In this document: in pieces, positions 19,277-29,964 of the stretch
Layout: each line of letters starts with the position of its first letter
How positions within the stretch are numbered: position 1 is the first letter of the stretch
NCBI GenBank assembly: GCA_963933055.1
Contig: CAWVSY010000014.1
Coordinates: 1 to 64,000 of the forward strand
DNA length: 64,000 nucleotides
Direction: 5' to 3'
DNA from: Oleispira sp963933055
GTDB lineage: Bacteria > Pseudomonadota > Gammaproteobacteria > Pseudomonadales > Oceanobacteraceae
Translations under genes and position numbers: made by a program
The notes under the pieces: generated by a model
What the model was told of the DNA's origin: nothing
Seen by the model: only the letters and a program-made list of their open reading frames with translations
Database searches by the model: none

Positions 19277-22200
19277 TTAATCATCACCTAAACCAAATAT
19301 ATCTAGAAATCTATTCGAGAAACTGCGCGTTTCTTTGCCTTCTAATTCGTTATCAAAAGCTTGATCAATCTTTAGCTTTGGATCTTCTAAAGTGCCGGTA
19401 ATGGTATAACTGGCGCTGGTGAACTTTTCTAATTCCTCACCAATTAATTTCTCTGTGACATAAATAGCACCTGCAATAGGAGGCGCTAATCCAGCAAGCA
19501 CGGCGACCACTGGTAAACTACTGGTAATCGGGAACGTTACGATCATTTTTTGATTGATGGTTTCAGTATTAAAATCGACGCTACCCGAAGACTGAAACTT
19601 CGCTGATGGGCTATCAATAACCAAAGGATCAACAAAGGTAGCAATACCATTTTCAAATGACATACGACCTTTCAAGTTGTCGAATACAACTCCCGATTTA
19701 TATAAGTCAGAAAAGTCTAATTTTAGGCGGCGTCTAATGCTATTAAAATTGAGTACCCCAAATGCTTTTAAGCCACCGGTATTATCACTAACCAGTACGC
19801 CTTCTTTAATCGATATTTTTGCTAGACCATTAAGACTGGCGTAATTAAATCGCGCAGGCGATCCTTGCCATTTCATGTCAATATCGAAACGTGCATCCTT
19901 AGATTCAATCGCGGCCGCTTTTCGAAATGCACGCTGAGTATCACCTAAGTTTTTGCTGCTAATTCGCATTAATTCTAAGTGAGTTTTATGGCCACTATCG
20001 TCTTTGCTCCAGTTAATATCACCTTGAACCTGCAATGCTTTTGTTAATGAATCTTTAACATGTATTTGCGTATGACTCGGGTGCTGTTTAACCATAACAT
20101 TCCAACGACCATAGTTGCTGGTACCTAGAAAGATTTCTTCAACGTTTAAGTTCATCTCTGGTATTAAACCCGGATCAACATCTTTTAAACTGTCTTCAAT
20201 ATCTTTTGAGCCAAATTTAACGGTTTCAGTTGGTAGTTCATCACTTACGGGCATATGAATATAGTCCAATGCCAGAGTCATTGGTTCAGATCCGTCAGGC
20301 ATTATAATGTTACCTTTAACCAAATTACTGGTTAAATCAAATTGCCATTGCCCCCATTTATATTCCCCCCTGATATGGGAGGGTCCCATCATTTGCTGCC
20401 AAGCATTGACTTGCGCAATGGAAATATCAATATGGGTTAATGCAGGCGGTTTATCATCGGCATTCTTATCAGCGACTGCGCGTTCACTTTCTTTATTCGT
20501 CTCGCTAGCGCGGTTACTTGGATTAATTTTTTGCCACAATTCCCACCAAGCTTTAGCATCAACTTCTACCGGGATATTGCCGTTAATTCTTAAACCAACA
20601 TCGCTTGGTAAGTACGCAGGGGTTGTTCCTAAATATACTTGCCCGCGCTTCACGCCCCCATTCTCTAACGCCATCACACCGTTCGCCCACTTACCATAAT
20701 TAAAAGTAAGGCGCATATCATGGGCTTTATTTATCGAAAATTCGAAGGGCATGATTTGTTTTGCCGTTTTACCAAAAGGCGCGGGAGTATCGACAGTGAT
20801 ACCAACAAGATCGCTATTTAAGGTTAAGCGGGTTCCTCCTCGACTGAGGGGTTTCAGATCAACATCTAGCGTGTAATTTAATTCGCCACTCATAGGCTCG
20901 AGCAAAAATAGCGGCTGCCACTGCTTTATTTTATGGGCCGTTCCTTTTCCTTTTGCGCTGATATTGATATCGAATTCGCCGGCGATGCTTTTAGAACGAA
21001 TACGACTAATCACTTCTCCACCAAAGGTCGTCGCGATTAATTTTTCGGCACTGATGCCAGTTTCACTATCAAATTCTAAGGCTCCGGAGATGGCATTTAA
21101 ATTTAATTTAAGATCTTTAATTTTCAGATCAACAGCATCCAATTTGCTGGTTAAACGGATTTTAGGTTTTAAGCGTTTACTGGCGGGTAATTCAGCCTCT
21201 GCTTTACTGTCCGGTTGCGCAAGCGGAATACGAGCGTATAGCTTAGTATGCTGTTTTCCATTAGCGCGCCAATGATCAAAAGCACGGCCTAAGCTTTCTC
21301 GCAAAGGTGTTGTTTGCAAGTATTCCAAACCTTCTTGTGCAGACCCCTTAATTTCACCCCTTACCGTCATCCAAGGAATCTGATTTTTGTCTGTCCGTAT
21401 ACGAATACGACCACTGTTCGTCAGCAAGTCTCCGCCAAGTGTTTTTGCGCTATGCAACCAAATATTGGTCGTCGGTGAATCGACCATTAACTTAGCTTTA
21501 ATGTCACTGACTTGAGGCCAATCTTTTAGATAATTTAAACGACCATTTTCAATGTCCATATACAGCTGTAACGTTAACGACTGCTTGGGAGCATCATCAC
21601 CGCTATAGCCTGAGTAAATGAAACTGCCTTCATGTATATCACCACTGTGAATATTATTGGTCAGCCAAGCGGAAAGATCAGGCAATGCTGCTGGAGGCAT
21701 AAATTGTTGCTGAGCTTCAATGCCTAAATTTTTAAAACCTAATAATAGGTTAAGTTGAGGTTCAACAAGGCTGTCTTTAAGCGGGATGTATAATGAAAAT
21801 CCACCCGCAATTTGCCCCGCAATCATTTTATTCTGTTGCGGATATTTCGCTTTAATTGTCGGTGATGCTAAGCGTAAATAGTCTTCTTCGATCTGCCAAA
21901 ATATTTGGCTGGACAAATCATCCAATGCCCAGCCTTCTGGATACAATTCAGGAAAGTGCAATAACGTATCATTGTGGGTGAGTATTACCTTTCCTTTGTC
22001 CGCATTTAATTCAACTTGCGCATTCAGCTTGGCAAGTGTTGGAATTCCACGCCAGCCTGTAATACTGGTATCGGCTAAATGAAGGTTAACCCCCCAAAGC
22101 CAATCTCGGTCGGGGATAAGATTAATATGCAGATTTTTTACACTGCCTTGTGGCTGTAGATTTACGATAAAGTCGGTATATACCTGCGGTAAGAATTCAA

Positions 22201-23290
22201 AGTTCTCAATAAGGCTCGCAGTGGTTTCAAGCTGTAAGTCTTGTAATTCTAACTGCCAGCTGCCCGTAAAATCAGATAAATAGCTCAGTCTTCCTTTCGG
22301 CAATGACGGGGCTAAATCCGATAACCAATGACCTTCGGTATTGAACCACAAGTGCCAATCCATCTTATCGCGACGGCCTGCGACGATGATGCGCCCATTT
22401 TCCAAAGACAGTGGCTGCGTATTTTCACGCCCTTCTTTTGTCATCGAGTACTGAGGGATATCAATATAACCATCTAAGGTATGCAATAACCCTTGTTCAA
22501 TTTCGATCCATAATTTTCCGCCTGCTTTTAGCTGTTCTAAGCGTAGGTTTTTATCCTTTAAAGGGATCCAAGATTTCCATTCTCTAGGTTCTAGCTCAAC
22601 ATAGCCACGACCATCACTTTCTGAAAACTCCCATAGGTCACCCTCAACTTCCAACTGAGTTTTGAGTATTGCGCCTTTCTTACCGCCTAAACGAACTTCA
22701 CCATCAAGCCAATGTTGCAGGCCTTTATTGCGCAGGCGCAAATCAATCAATTCAAGCTTTTTGGAAGCTTCATCAAACATTTGCACATCAACATGCCAGT
22801 TTAATAAATGCAGCTCACCTTGCTGGGTTAATAGCTCAAGCCAAACTGGCTTTGCATCATTATCCTTACTATTTTCGGGCTTATTTATATTGAACTGACC
22901 AATTTGCCAAGCAAGGTTTTCATCTTGGATAACGGATAACGTTACACCCTCTAAAGTAATCCGTTTGAAAACAAGAGAGCGGTAAAATAGGCTAGCACTG
23001 ACATCCAGCTCTGCTTCTAAGCGCTTGGCATACAGTGCGTTTTTGGTATCACCTAAAAAAATATTATTTGCATTTACAATCGGTGAGAACCAAAGCCAAT
23101 CCCCCTCAAGGGATTCAATGGTAACCGGCAGGCCTAGCTGAGCGGATAATATCTCTTCAATATTCTCGGTCTGAGTCTCAATTAAAGGGATTAACTGACG
23201 ACCTACACTGGTATAAAAAGCTAGCAGGACTAAGCCAACAACACCGGTTAGCCAAACCTGAGCCCAAATAAAGTGCAATATACGTTTCAT
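19277..23290 (-). CDS. yhdP: YhdP, AsmA-like inner-membrane lipid transport protein
   Basis: A 1337-residue protein with one N-terminal membrane helix (VWLTGVVGLVLLAFYTSVG) and a very long periplasmic beta-rich region ending in an AsmA_2 domain with a hydrophobic C-terminal helix (ITSSLPVVAVLAGL). In E. coli YhdP, with TamB and YdbH, carries phospholipids to the outer membrane through a long groove. It is slightly longer than the E. coli protein (1266). The rng stop is 15 bases upstream. Confidence 0.93.
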   Translation of the reverse strand: MKRILHFIWAQVWLTGVVGLVLLAFYTSVGRQLIPLIETQTENIEEILSAQLGLPVTIESLEGDWLWFSPIVNANNIFLGDTKNALYAKRLEAELDVSASLFYRSLVFKRITLEGVTLSVIQDENLAWQIGQFNINKPENSKDNDAKPVWLELLTQQGELHLLNWHVDVQMFDEASKKLELIDLRLRNKGLQHWLDGEVRLGGKKGAILKTQLEVEGDLWEFSESDGRGYVELEPREWKSWIPLKDKNLRLEQLKAGGKLWIEIEQGLLHTLDGYIDIPQYSMTKEGRENTQPLSLENGRIIVAGRRDKMDWHLWFNTEGHWLSDLAPSLPKGRLSYLSDFTGSWQLELQDLQLETTASLIENFEFLPQVYTDFIVNLQPQGSVKNLHINLIPDRDWLWGVNLHLADTSITGWRGIPTLAKLNAQVELNADKGKVILTHNDTLLHFPELYPEGWALDDLSSQIFWQIEEDYLRLASPTIKAKYPQQNKMIAGQIAGGFSLYIPLKDSLVEPQLNLLLGFKNLGIEAQQQFMPPAALPDLSAWLTNNIHSGDIHEGSFIYSGYSGDDAPKQSLTLQLYMDIENGRLNYLKDWPQVSDIKAKLMVDSPTTNIWLHSAKTLGGDLLTNSGRIRIRTDKNQIPWMTVRGEIKGSAQEGLEYLQTTPLRESLGRAFDHWRANGKQHTKLYARIPLAQPDSKAEAELPASKRLKPKIRLTSKLDAVDLKIKDLKLNLNAISGALEFDSETGISAEKLIATTFGGEVISRIRSKSIAGEFDINISAKGKGTAHKIKQWQPLFLLEPMSGELNYTLDVDLKPLSRGGTRLTLNSDLVGITVDTPAPFGKTAKQIMPFEFSINKAHDMRLTFNYGKWANGVMALENGGVKRGQVYLGTTPAYLPSDVGLRINGNIPVEVDAKAWWELWQKINPSNRASETNKESERAVADKNADDKPPALTHIDISIAQVNAWQQMMGPSHIRGEYKWGQWQFDLTSNLVKGNIIMPDGSEPMTLALDYIHMPVSDELPTETVKFGSKDIEDSLKDVDPGLIPEMNLNVEEIFLGTSNYGRWNVMVKQHPSHTQIHVKDSLTKALQVQGDINWSKDDSGHKTHLELMRISSKNLGDTQRAFRKAAAIESKDARFDIDMKWQGSPARFNYASLNGLAKISIKEGVLVSDNTGGLKAFGVLNFNSIRRRLKLDFSDLYKSGVVFDNLKGRMSFENGIATFVDPLVIDSPSAKFQSSGSVDFNTETINQKMIVTFPITSSLPVVAVLAGLAPPIAGAIYVTEKLIGEELEKFTSASYTITGTLEDPKLKIDQAFDNELEGKETRSFSNRFLDIFGLGDD

Positions 23291-23305
23291 GGAAAAAAAC
23301 TTTGC

Positions 23306-24757
23306 TTAAGGTAAAACGATATCATATTGATCCTGAGCATAATTTGCCTCAACTTGTAGCTTAATTGTTTTTCCCATAAAAGCTTCTAAGTCAGCGAGAC
23401 TGCTTGAATCTTCATCCAGCAAACGGTCAATCACACCAGCAGAAGCCAGTACTAAATAGCTGCTTGCATCATAAGCACGTTCTTCGCGTAATATTTCACG
23501 AAAAATATCATAGCAAATTGTCTCTGCTGTTTTTACGGTACCGCGCCCTTCGCAACACGCACAAGGCTCCGTCAGCATCTGCCCTAAACTTTCACGTGTA
23601 CGCTTACGGGTCATTTCGACCAAACCAAGATCAGATACGCCACTAATTTTGGTTTTCGCATGATCTTTTTCTAATACTTTTTCGAGCATGCGATGAACTT
23701 GTCGCTGATGCTCTACGTCAACCATATCGATAAAGTCGAGGATAATAATACCCCCTAAGTTACGCAGCCTTAGTTGGCGGCCGATTGCCGTTGCCGCCTC
23801 TAAGTTGGTTTTAAAAATGGTTTCTTCAAGGTTGCGGCGGCCAACAAAAGCACCGGTATTCACATCAACTGTCGTCATGGCTTCCGTTTGATCGATCACC
23901 AAATAGCCACCCGATTTTAACGGTACCTGTCGCTCAAGAGCGCGCTGCATTTCATCTTCAACGCCGTATAAATCTAAAATGGGTCTTGGCCCAGGATAAT
24001 ATTCAAGCAGTGATAATATTTCTGGAACAAACTGCTCAACAAACTTTTCAACACGTTGATAAGTTTCTTTTGAATCAATTAATACTCGACTAATTTCTGG
24101 TCGCGCATAATCACGCATCGTGCGTAAAAACAGCGGTAGCTCATCGTAGACTAAGCTAGGCGCTTTGGCCTTTTTTAAGCGATCGCCAAGTGTGACCCAT
24201 AAACGCTTTAGGTAACGCGTATCGGCATTAATTTCGTCTTCGCCCGCACCTTCGGCGGCCGTACGTAAAATAAATCCACCTTTGTCGGTCAGCTCTTCTG
24301 CTTTGATACTTTCGACAACTAAGGCGCGCAATCGCTCACGTTCTTCTTCATCATCAATGCGCTGAGAAACGCCAACATGGTCAGTATCAGGCATATAAAC
24401 AAGATAGCGTGATGGAATCGCCAGTTGATTCGTTAAGCGAGCCCCTTTGCTAGAAATAGGGTCTTTGGTAACTTGAACAACCAGAGTTTGGCCTTCGTGC
24501 AATAAACTGTTAATCGGGGTTTTTGAATCCCCCCCTTTAATATCGGAGGCATGAATAAAGCCTGCGCGCTCAAGCCCAATATCCACAAACGCCGCTTGCA
24601 TGCCTGGCAAAACTCGAATCACTTTGCCTTTGTATATATTCCCCACCAGCCCACGTAGATGTTCACGCTCAATAAAGACTTCTTGCAAGACGCCATTTTC
24701 AACAACGGTTACGCGGGTTTCTGTCGGTGTTACATTGATTAAAATTTCAGCTTTCAT
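23306..24757 (-). CDS. rng: Ribonuclease G
   Basis: A 483-residue endoribonuclease that matures the 16S rRNA 5' end and trims mRNAs. It has an S1 domain near the N-terminus (GNIYKGKVIRVLPGMQAAFVDIG), the RNase E/G catalytic domain with magnesium-binding aspartates (TTVDVNTGAF and IIILDFIDM), and the zinc-link cysteines in CACCEGRG. The C-terminal scaffold of RNase E is absent, which marks it as RNase G. Its start overlaps the maf stop by 4 bases. Confidence 0.97.
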   Translation of the reverse strand: MKAEILINVTPTETRVTVVENGVLQEVFIEREHLRGLVGNIYKGKVIRVLPGMQAAFVDIGLERAGFIHASDIKGGDSKTPINSLLHEGQTLVVQVTKDPISSKGARLTNQLAIPSRYLVYMPDTDHVGVSQRIDDEEERERLRALVVESIKAEELTDKGGFILRTAAEGAGEDEINADTRYLKRLWVTLGDRLKKAKAPSLVYDELPLFLRTMRDYARPEISRVLIDSKETYQRVEKFVEQFVPEILSLLEYYPGPRPILDLYGVEDEMQRALERQVPLKSGGYLVIDQTEAMTTVDVNTGAFVGRRNLEETIFKTNLEAATAIGRQLRLRNLGGIIILDFIDMVDVEHQRQVHRMLEKVLEKDHAKTKISGVSDLGLVEMTRKRTRESLGQMLTEPCACCEGRGTVKTAETICYDIFREILREERAYDASSYLVLASAGVIDRLLDEDSSSLADLEAFMGKTIKLQVEANYAQDQYDIVLP

Positions 24758-25377
24758 ATTGTCGCCCCAGCACCAGCATGTGAAGTATCTTGCCAGAGCG
24801 GAATATTAAATTGATTAAGTAATTTTGCAGTTTCAGATAACGGTAAACCAACAACGTTGCTATAGCTGCCAATAATACTTTCAACAAATACCGCTGCAAA
24901 ACCTTGAATGCCATAACTACCGGCTTTATCTTTAGGCTCACCCGTATGCCAGTAAGCTTCTATTTCTGCTTCAGTCAGTTTTCTAAACAAGACCTGTGTT
25001 GTGACAACTTCTTGTATATTTATATCCGTGCCACAAAGACCAATTGCGGTTTTAACACTGTGTTCTCGTCCGGAAAGTTGTCCTAAGATTCTTTGACAAT
25101 CGGCCAATGATTCAGGTTTAGCCAAAATAGCATCGTCACAAATAACCGTGGTATCGGCGGCCAGTACAAGGCTATTGATTTGTTGCTGTTGCGATAACCC
25201 CTTAAAACCCGCAAAGGATTTTTCTTTTGCTAATCGCAAAACATAATCTGTTGGGTTTTCGCCATCATGCACATCTTCATTGATATCGATTGCAAGCTGC
25301 GTGAATTTAACACCTATTTGCTGCAATAGTTCCTTTCTGCGTGGCGATGTGGAGGCTAATACGAGCTGTTTATTCAT
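24754..25377 (-). CDS. maf: Maf-family nucleoside triphosphate pyrophosphatase (YhdE type)
   Basis: A 207-residue Maf protein that hydrolyses non-canonical or modified nucleoside triphosphates (YhdE acts on dTTP and UTP). The phosphate-binding start LASTSPRRKELLQQIG and the later DTTVICDDAILAKP are typical. The mreD-maf-rng order is the conserved one. Confidence 0.95.
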   Translation of the reverse strand: MNKQLVLASTSPRRKELLQQIGVKFTQLAIDINEDVHDGENPTDYVLRLAKEKSFAGFKGLSQQQQINSLVLAADTTVICDDAILAKPESLADCQRILGQLSGREHSVKTAIGLCGTDINIQEVVTTQVLFRKLTEAEIEAYWHTGEPKDKAGSYGIQGFAAVFVESIIGSYSNVVGLPLSETAKLLNQFNIPLWQDTSHAGAGATI

Positions 25378-25381
25378 CTGT

Positions 25382-25855
25382 TTATCGCAACCTGTGTGAC
25401 ATGCTGGATAATAGCAAATACAACCAAGGCCAAACTAAGGCACTTATAAGTGCTGGTAACCATAGAGAGAGTGGTTTGCTGACATCATCGACCAGTATCG
25501 TCGCCCAATAGGATACCAATTCAAAACTGCAAATCAGCAAGAAAATAACAAGGGTTTGTTGAGCAACGTTGAATACTCTTAAGCGCTGATACATCATTTG
25601 CAGTACATAAAGTACGCAAGCTAATGCCACCACGGACGTTCCAAGAAAATCAGATTGCTGCACATCCAATAATAAGCCGATCGGCCATACCCACCAAAAA
25701 TTAATCAAGCTTGGTTTCTGTATTTGCCAAAAGATGAAAATCATTAAAACCCACTGCGGCACAAACCAATTCATAAAATCTGCAAGGGGTAGGTACTGTA
25801 AAATAAAGCCTAGAGCGAGACTAACAACAATAAAAAGTATTTCGCGAAATGACAT
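25382..25855 (-). CDS. mreD: MreD, rod-shape membrane protein
   Basis: A 157-residue inner-membrane protein with about five helices that works with MreB, MreC, RodA and PBP2 in lateral wall growth. I place the start at the ATG at 25855, which follows a strong GGGAGGTG ribosome site and overlaps the mreC stop as TAATG. A longer frame to 25870 would place the start inside that ribosome site. Confidence 0.92.
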   Translation of the reverse strand: MSFREILFIVVSLALGFILQYLPLADFMNWFVPQWVLMIFIFWQIQKPSLINFWWVWPIGLLLDVQQSDFLGTSVVALACVLYVLQMMYQRLRVFNVAQQTLVIFLLICSFELVSYWATILVDDVSKPLSLWLPALISALVWPWLYLLLSSMSHRLR

Positions 25856-26796
25856 TATTTCACCTCCCATAATGATTGAGGTGGAACATTATTTGGTTTA
25901 TCACTAAAGACTAATAACATGTGTCGACTGCGATCTAGCTGTGCGCTGGGTTCTGCTTTTACGACAGCGAATGCTTTTCCTGGAAAGTGCTCAACGGTCG
26001 CAACGGTCGCAACAGGATAACCACGAGGATAACGCCCGCCTAAGCCCGAACTGACCAATAAGTCACCTTCTTTAATGTCGGCGGTATCCGGCACATATAC
26101 CAGATTCAGTTCGTTAAGTTTGCCAGAACCTACGGCAATCGCTCGAACCCCATTACGATTTATTTGCACAGGAATCGCGTGATTTGAATCTGCAATTAAT
26201 AATATGCGGCTGCTATGAGGTAATGCATCAATAACCTGCCCCATCAGCCCATGGCTATCTAATACTGGTTGCCCAATAAAAACACCGTCTTCAAGGCCTT
26301 TATTAATCACAATTTGCTGAGTGAAAGGATCGGGATCAACCGCTACTAATTCAACAACAATGACACGCTCGCCAATACGATCAGCGGCACCGAGTAATTC
26401 ACGCAGCTCACTATTTTCTGTTTCTAAAGAGATCAAGCGTTGGATTTTTTGCCCTAAGATTAAATTTCGGGCTGATAATTCTGCATTTTCGGCAATAAGC
26501 TGCTGACGGCTTTTGGCAGAGTCGCCAAACCAATCAATCAATACCGAGGGAGCGGATGATATTTGGTGCAAAGGATAGAGCACATACCCGAACGCCGTGC
26601 GAACAGGTTTGAAAATTTGACTATGACTGTCTAACCACATAAGTGAGAAGCATATAATCAATATGCCAACTAACCGAGAGGCATGTAACGGAGATATTTC
26701 AACGGGGGATTTAATAGCCGGATCCTTCTTGAATCGTCGAACTGCTACTATACAAGGAAAGTAAAGATAGGATAAGGCGTAATCAGCTAAAAGCAC
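25855..26796 (-). CDS. mreC: MreC, rod-shape periplasmic scaffold
   Basis: A protein of up to 313 residues with one membrane helix (VGILIICFSLMWL), a coiled coil (about residues 90-140), and the paired beta-barrel domain (GVFIGQPVLDSHGLMGQV, LLIADSNHAIPVQ, LLVSSGLGGRYPRGYPVA). MreC links PBP2 to the MreB machinery. The start is unsettled: the frame opens with a GTG at 26796 with no clear ribosome site, and about 25 residues precede the region that usually begins the protein. No other in-frame ATG lies before the membrane helix. Confidence 0.9.
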   Translation of the reverse strand: MLLADYALSYLYFPCIVAVRRFKKDPAIKSPVEISPLHASRLVGILIICFSLMWLDSHSQIFKPVRTAFGYVLYPLHQISSAPSVLIDWFGDSAKSRQQLIAENAELSARNLILGQKIQRLISLETENSELRELLGAADRIGERVIVVELVAVDPDPFTQQIVINKGLEDGVFIGQPVLDSHGLMGQVIDALPHSSRILLIADSNHAIPVQINRNGVRAIAVGSGKLNELNLVYVPDTADIKEGDLLVSSGLGGRYPRGYPVATVATVEHFPGKAFAVVKAEPSAQLDRSRHMLLVFSDKPNNVPPQSLWEVK

Positions 26797-26846
26797 GAAA
26801 AATCATGCTTTTAGCATTACATTTCGCTTATGGGAAGATAAGCGAT
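26783..26846 (-). promoter_or_regulatory. Two hairpins in the mreB-mreC spacer
   Basis: On the minus strand CGCTTA at 26841-26836 pairs with TAAGCG at 26827-26822 or thereabouts. After it, GCTAAAAGCA pairs perfectly with TGCTTTTAGC over ten base pairs, with the arms at about 26813-26804 and 26795-26786. The second hairpin covers the presumed GTG start of mreC. This could partially terminate transcription after mreB or hide the mreC start, which would set a high MreB to MreC ratio. No T run follows the hairpin. Confidence 0.4.
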
Positions 26847-26856
26847 AAAGCGAAAA

Positions 26857-27900
<1,044 letters not shown>

Positions 27901-28184
27901 CTAATTCCCAATTGGATAAGTGTTCCATAACAATAAAAAAAGGAACATGACTACAAAATTGCTTCTAACTCTAGCAATGGCGCAGGCTTTCGGCAAGCTC
28001 CTATATCACAAGTTGCATATTAATCGTCAACTTGTCCTCTGTACACGGTTGTTTCAACCAATAAGCGCTAATATCCTACTGCTAAATGTGGTAACTTATT
28101 GCCTTTAAATATGCCCTTGGCAGACAGCACCGGTACCGACCTATGTACCTAAACAGGTACCTGCATAAATAGTGGAGTAAACCC

Positions 28185-28472
28185 ATGTCTTTGGACACGA
28201 CTCAGGTTCTCGCAATCGCCGACCTTTCGCGCTTGCAGATAGACGAAAAAAGCATCACAGAATTTCAAACTAATTTATCCAATGTTCTGGATTTAGTTGA
28301 TCAACTACAAGCTGTTGATACTACGGGCATAGAGCCAATGGCTCACCCAATGGATGCTGTACAACGCTTACGCGCTGATGTTGTTACTGAAGTTAATCAG
28401 CGTGAAAAATTTCAAAAGATTGCTCCAAGTACAGATAATGGCCATTACCTAGTGCCAAAAGTTGTTGAATAA
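28185..28472 (+). CDS. gatC: Asp/Glu-tRNA amidotransferase subunit C
   Basis: A 95-residue subunit that stabilises GatA on GatB in the complex converting Glu-tRNA(Gln) and Asp-tRNA(Asn) to the amidated forms. The family pattern is visible: a helical N-terminus (IADLSRLQI), then VDTTGIEPMAHP and the VVTEVNQREKF region. It has a GGAG ribosome site. It is the first gene of gatC-A-B. The presence of the complex suggests that at least one of GlnRS or AsnRS does not do the whole charging job in this organism. Confidence 0.95.
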   Translation: MSLDTTQVLAIADLSRLQIDEKSITEFQTNLSNVLDLVDQLQAVDTTGIEPMAHPMDAVQRLRADVVTEVNQREKFQKIAPSTDNGHYLVPKVVE

Positions 28473-28497
28473 CAGAGCTAAGAATTGAGGATATATT

Positions 28498-29952
28498 ATG
28501 CATAACAAAACCTTGGCTCAAATCTCTCAAGATTTACAAGCCGGCGAATACTCCAGTGTCGAAGTCACGAAACACTTTTTAGATCGCATTAAAGATTTAG
28601 ACGGCCAGTACAACAGTTTTATTACTGTGACTGACGAACTGGCACTAAGCCAAGCAAAAGCGGCAGACGAATTGCGCGCCGCCGGTAATGCCAACGAATG
28701 GACCGGTGTGCCGATGGCGCACAAAGATATCTTCTGTACCGACGGTGTTCGCACTAGTTGTGGTTCTAAGATGTTGGATAAGTTCATCGCACCTTACGAT
28801 TCCACCGTGGCTGACAACTTTAATAAAGTGGGCGCAGTCTCGTTGGGTAAAACCAACATGGACGAATTCGCCATGGGCTCTTCTAGCGAAAGCTCTTTTT
28901 ACGGCGCGGTTAAAAATCCATGGAGCGAAGAGCATGTTCCAGGTGGTTCTTCGGGTGGTTCAGCGGCAGCGGTTGCTGCTCGTTTAGCCCCAGGTATTAC
29001 AGCAACCGATACTGGTGGCTCTATTCGCCAGCCAGCCTCTTTTTGTGGCGTGACAGGTATCAAGCCAACGTACGGTCGCGTATCTCGTTTTGGTATGATT
29101 TCTTACGCTTCAAGTTTGGACCAAGGTGGCCCGATTGCTCGCACGGCTGAAGATGCCGCAATGATGTTGAACGTGATGGCAGGCTTTGATAAAAAAGACT
29201 CCACCAGTATCGAACGTGACGTGCCCGATTACCGAGCTGATTTAAATAAATCAGTGAAAGGCATGACGATTGGTTTGCCAAAAGAATATTTCAGCAGCGA
29301 TCTTGATCCTGTTATGGCACAAACTATTCAAGATGCGATCAAAGAATACGAAAAGATGGGCGCGACGCTAAAAGAAATTAGCTTACCGAATACCAATCTT
29401 TGTGTGCCTGCGTACTACGTAATCGCACCGTCTGAATGTTCTGCCAACTTATCTCGTATGGATGGTGTTCGTTTTGGTCACCGCTGTGAAGATCCAAAAG
29501 ATATTGAAGACCTTTTCAAACGTTCTCGTAGTGAAGGTTTTGGTGATGAAGTTCAGCGCCGTATTATGCTGGGTTCTTACGCATTATCCGCAGGCTTCTA
29601 TGATGCTTATTATAAAAAAGCACAACAAGTTCGTCGCTTAATTAAGAACGATTTCGTTGCGGCATTTAATGATGTTGATGTAATCATGAGCCCTGTTGCT
29701 CCTAGCCCAGCGTTTAAGTTTGGCGAGAAGAGCAAAGACCCTGTGAGCATGTACCTAGAAGATATTTATACATTATCGACTAACTTAGCAGGTCTTCCAG
29801 GTATGTCGATTCCAGCAGGTATGATCAACGATCTTCCTGTAGGTCTGCAGCTAATCGGTAACTATTTTGATGAAAGCCGTTTATTAAACTGTGCACATCA
29901 ATTCCAGAATGCCACTGACTGGCATACTAAAACTCCAACGGGCTTAAAATAA
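28498..29952 (+). CDS. gatA: Asp/Glu-tRNA amidotransferase subunit A (glutaminase)
   Basis: A 484-residue amidase-signature enzyme that frees ammonia from glutamine for GatB. The Ser-cisSer-Lys triad lies in [11 protein letters not shown] (Lys), the glycine-serine loop [14 protein letters not shown], and [13 protein letters not shown] (nucleophile region). Length and spacing (13 bases to gatB) are normal. Confidence 0.97.
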   Translation: MHNKTLAQISQDLQAGEYSSVEVTKHFLDRIKDLDGQYNSFITVTDELALSQAKAADELRAAGNANEWTGVPMAHKDIFCTDGVRTSCGSKMLDKFIAPYDSTVADNFNKVGAVSLGKTNMDEFAMGSSSESSFYGAVKNPWSEEHVPGGSSGGSAAAVAARLAPGITATDTGGSIRQPASFCGVTGIKPTYGRVSRFGMISYASSLDQGGPIARTAEDAAMMLNVMAGFDKKDSTSIERDVPDYRADLNKSVKGMTIGLPKEYFSSDLDPVMAQTIQDAIKEYEKMGATLKEISLPNTNLCVPAYYVIAPSECSANLSRMDGVRFGHRCEDPKDIEDLFKRSRSEGFGDEVQRRIMLGSYALSAGFYDAYYKKAQQVRRLIKNDFVAAFNDVDVIMSPVAPSPAFKFGEKSKDPVSMYLEDIYTLSTNLAGLPGMSIPAGMINDLPVGLQLIGNYFDESRLLNCAHQFQNATDWHTKTPTGLK

Positions 29953-29964
29953 GAGGACTCTATC

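Noticed and set aside
20307..21275. Plus-strand frames inside yhdP
   Set aside because: They are antisense to a conserved 1337-residue gene and show no recognisable protein features.
28130..28175. Inverted GGTAC/GTACC motifs upstream of gatC as a riboswitch or T-box
   Set aside because: The motifs are short and no conserved riboswitch core can be recognised; they may be chance or a weak operator.
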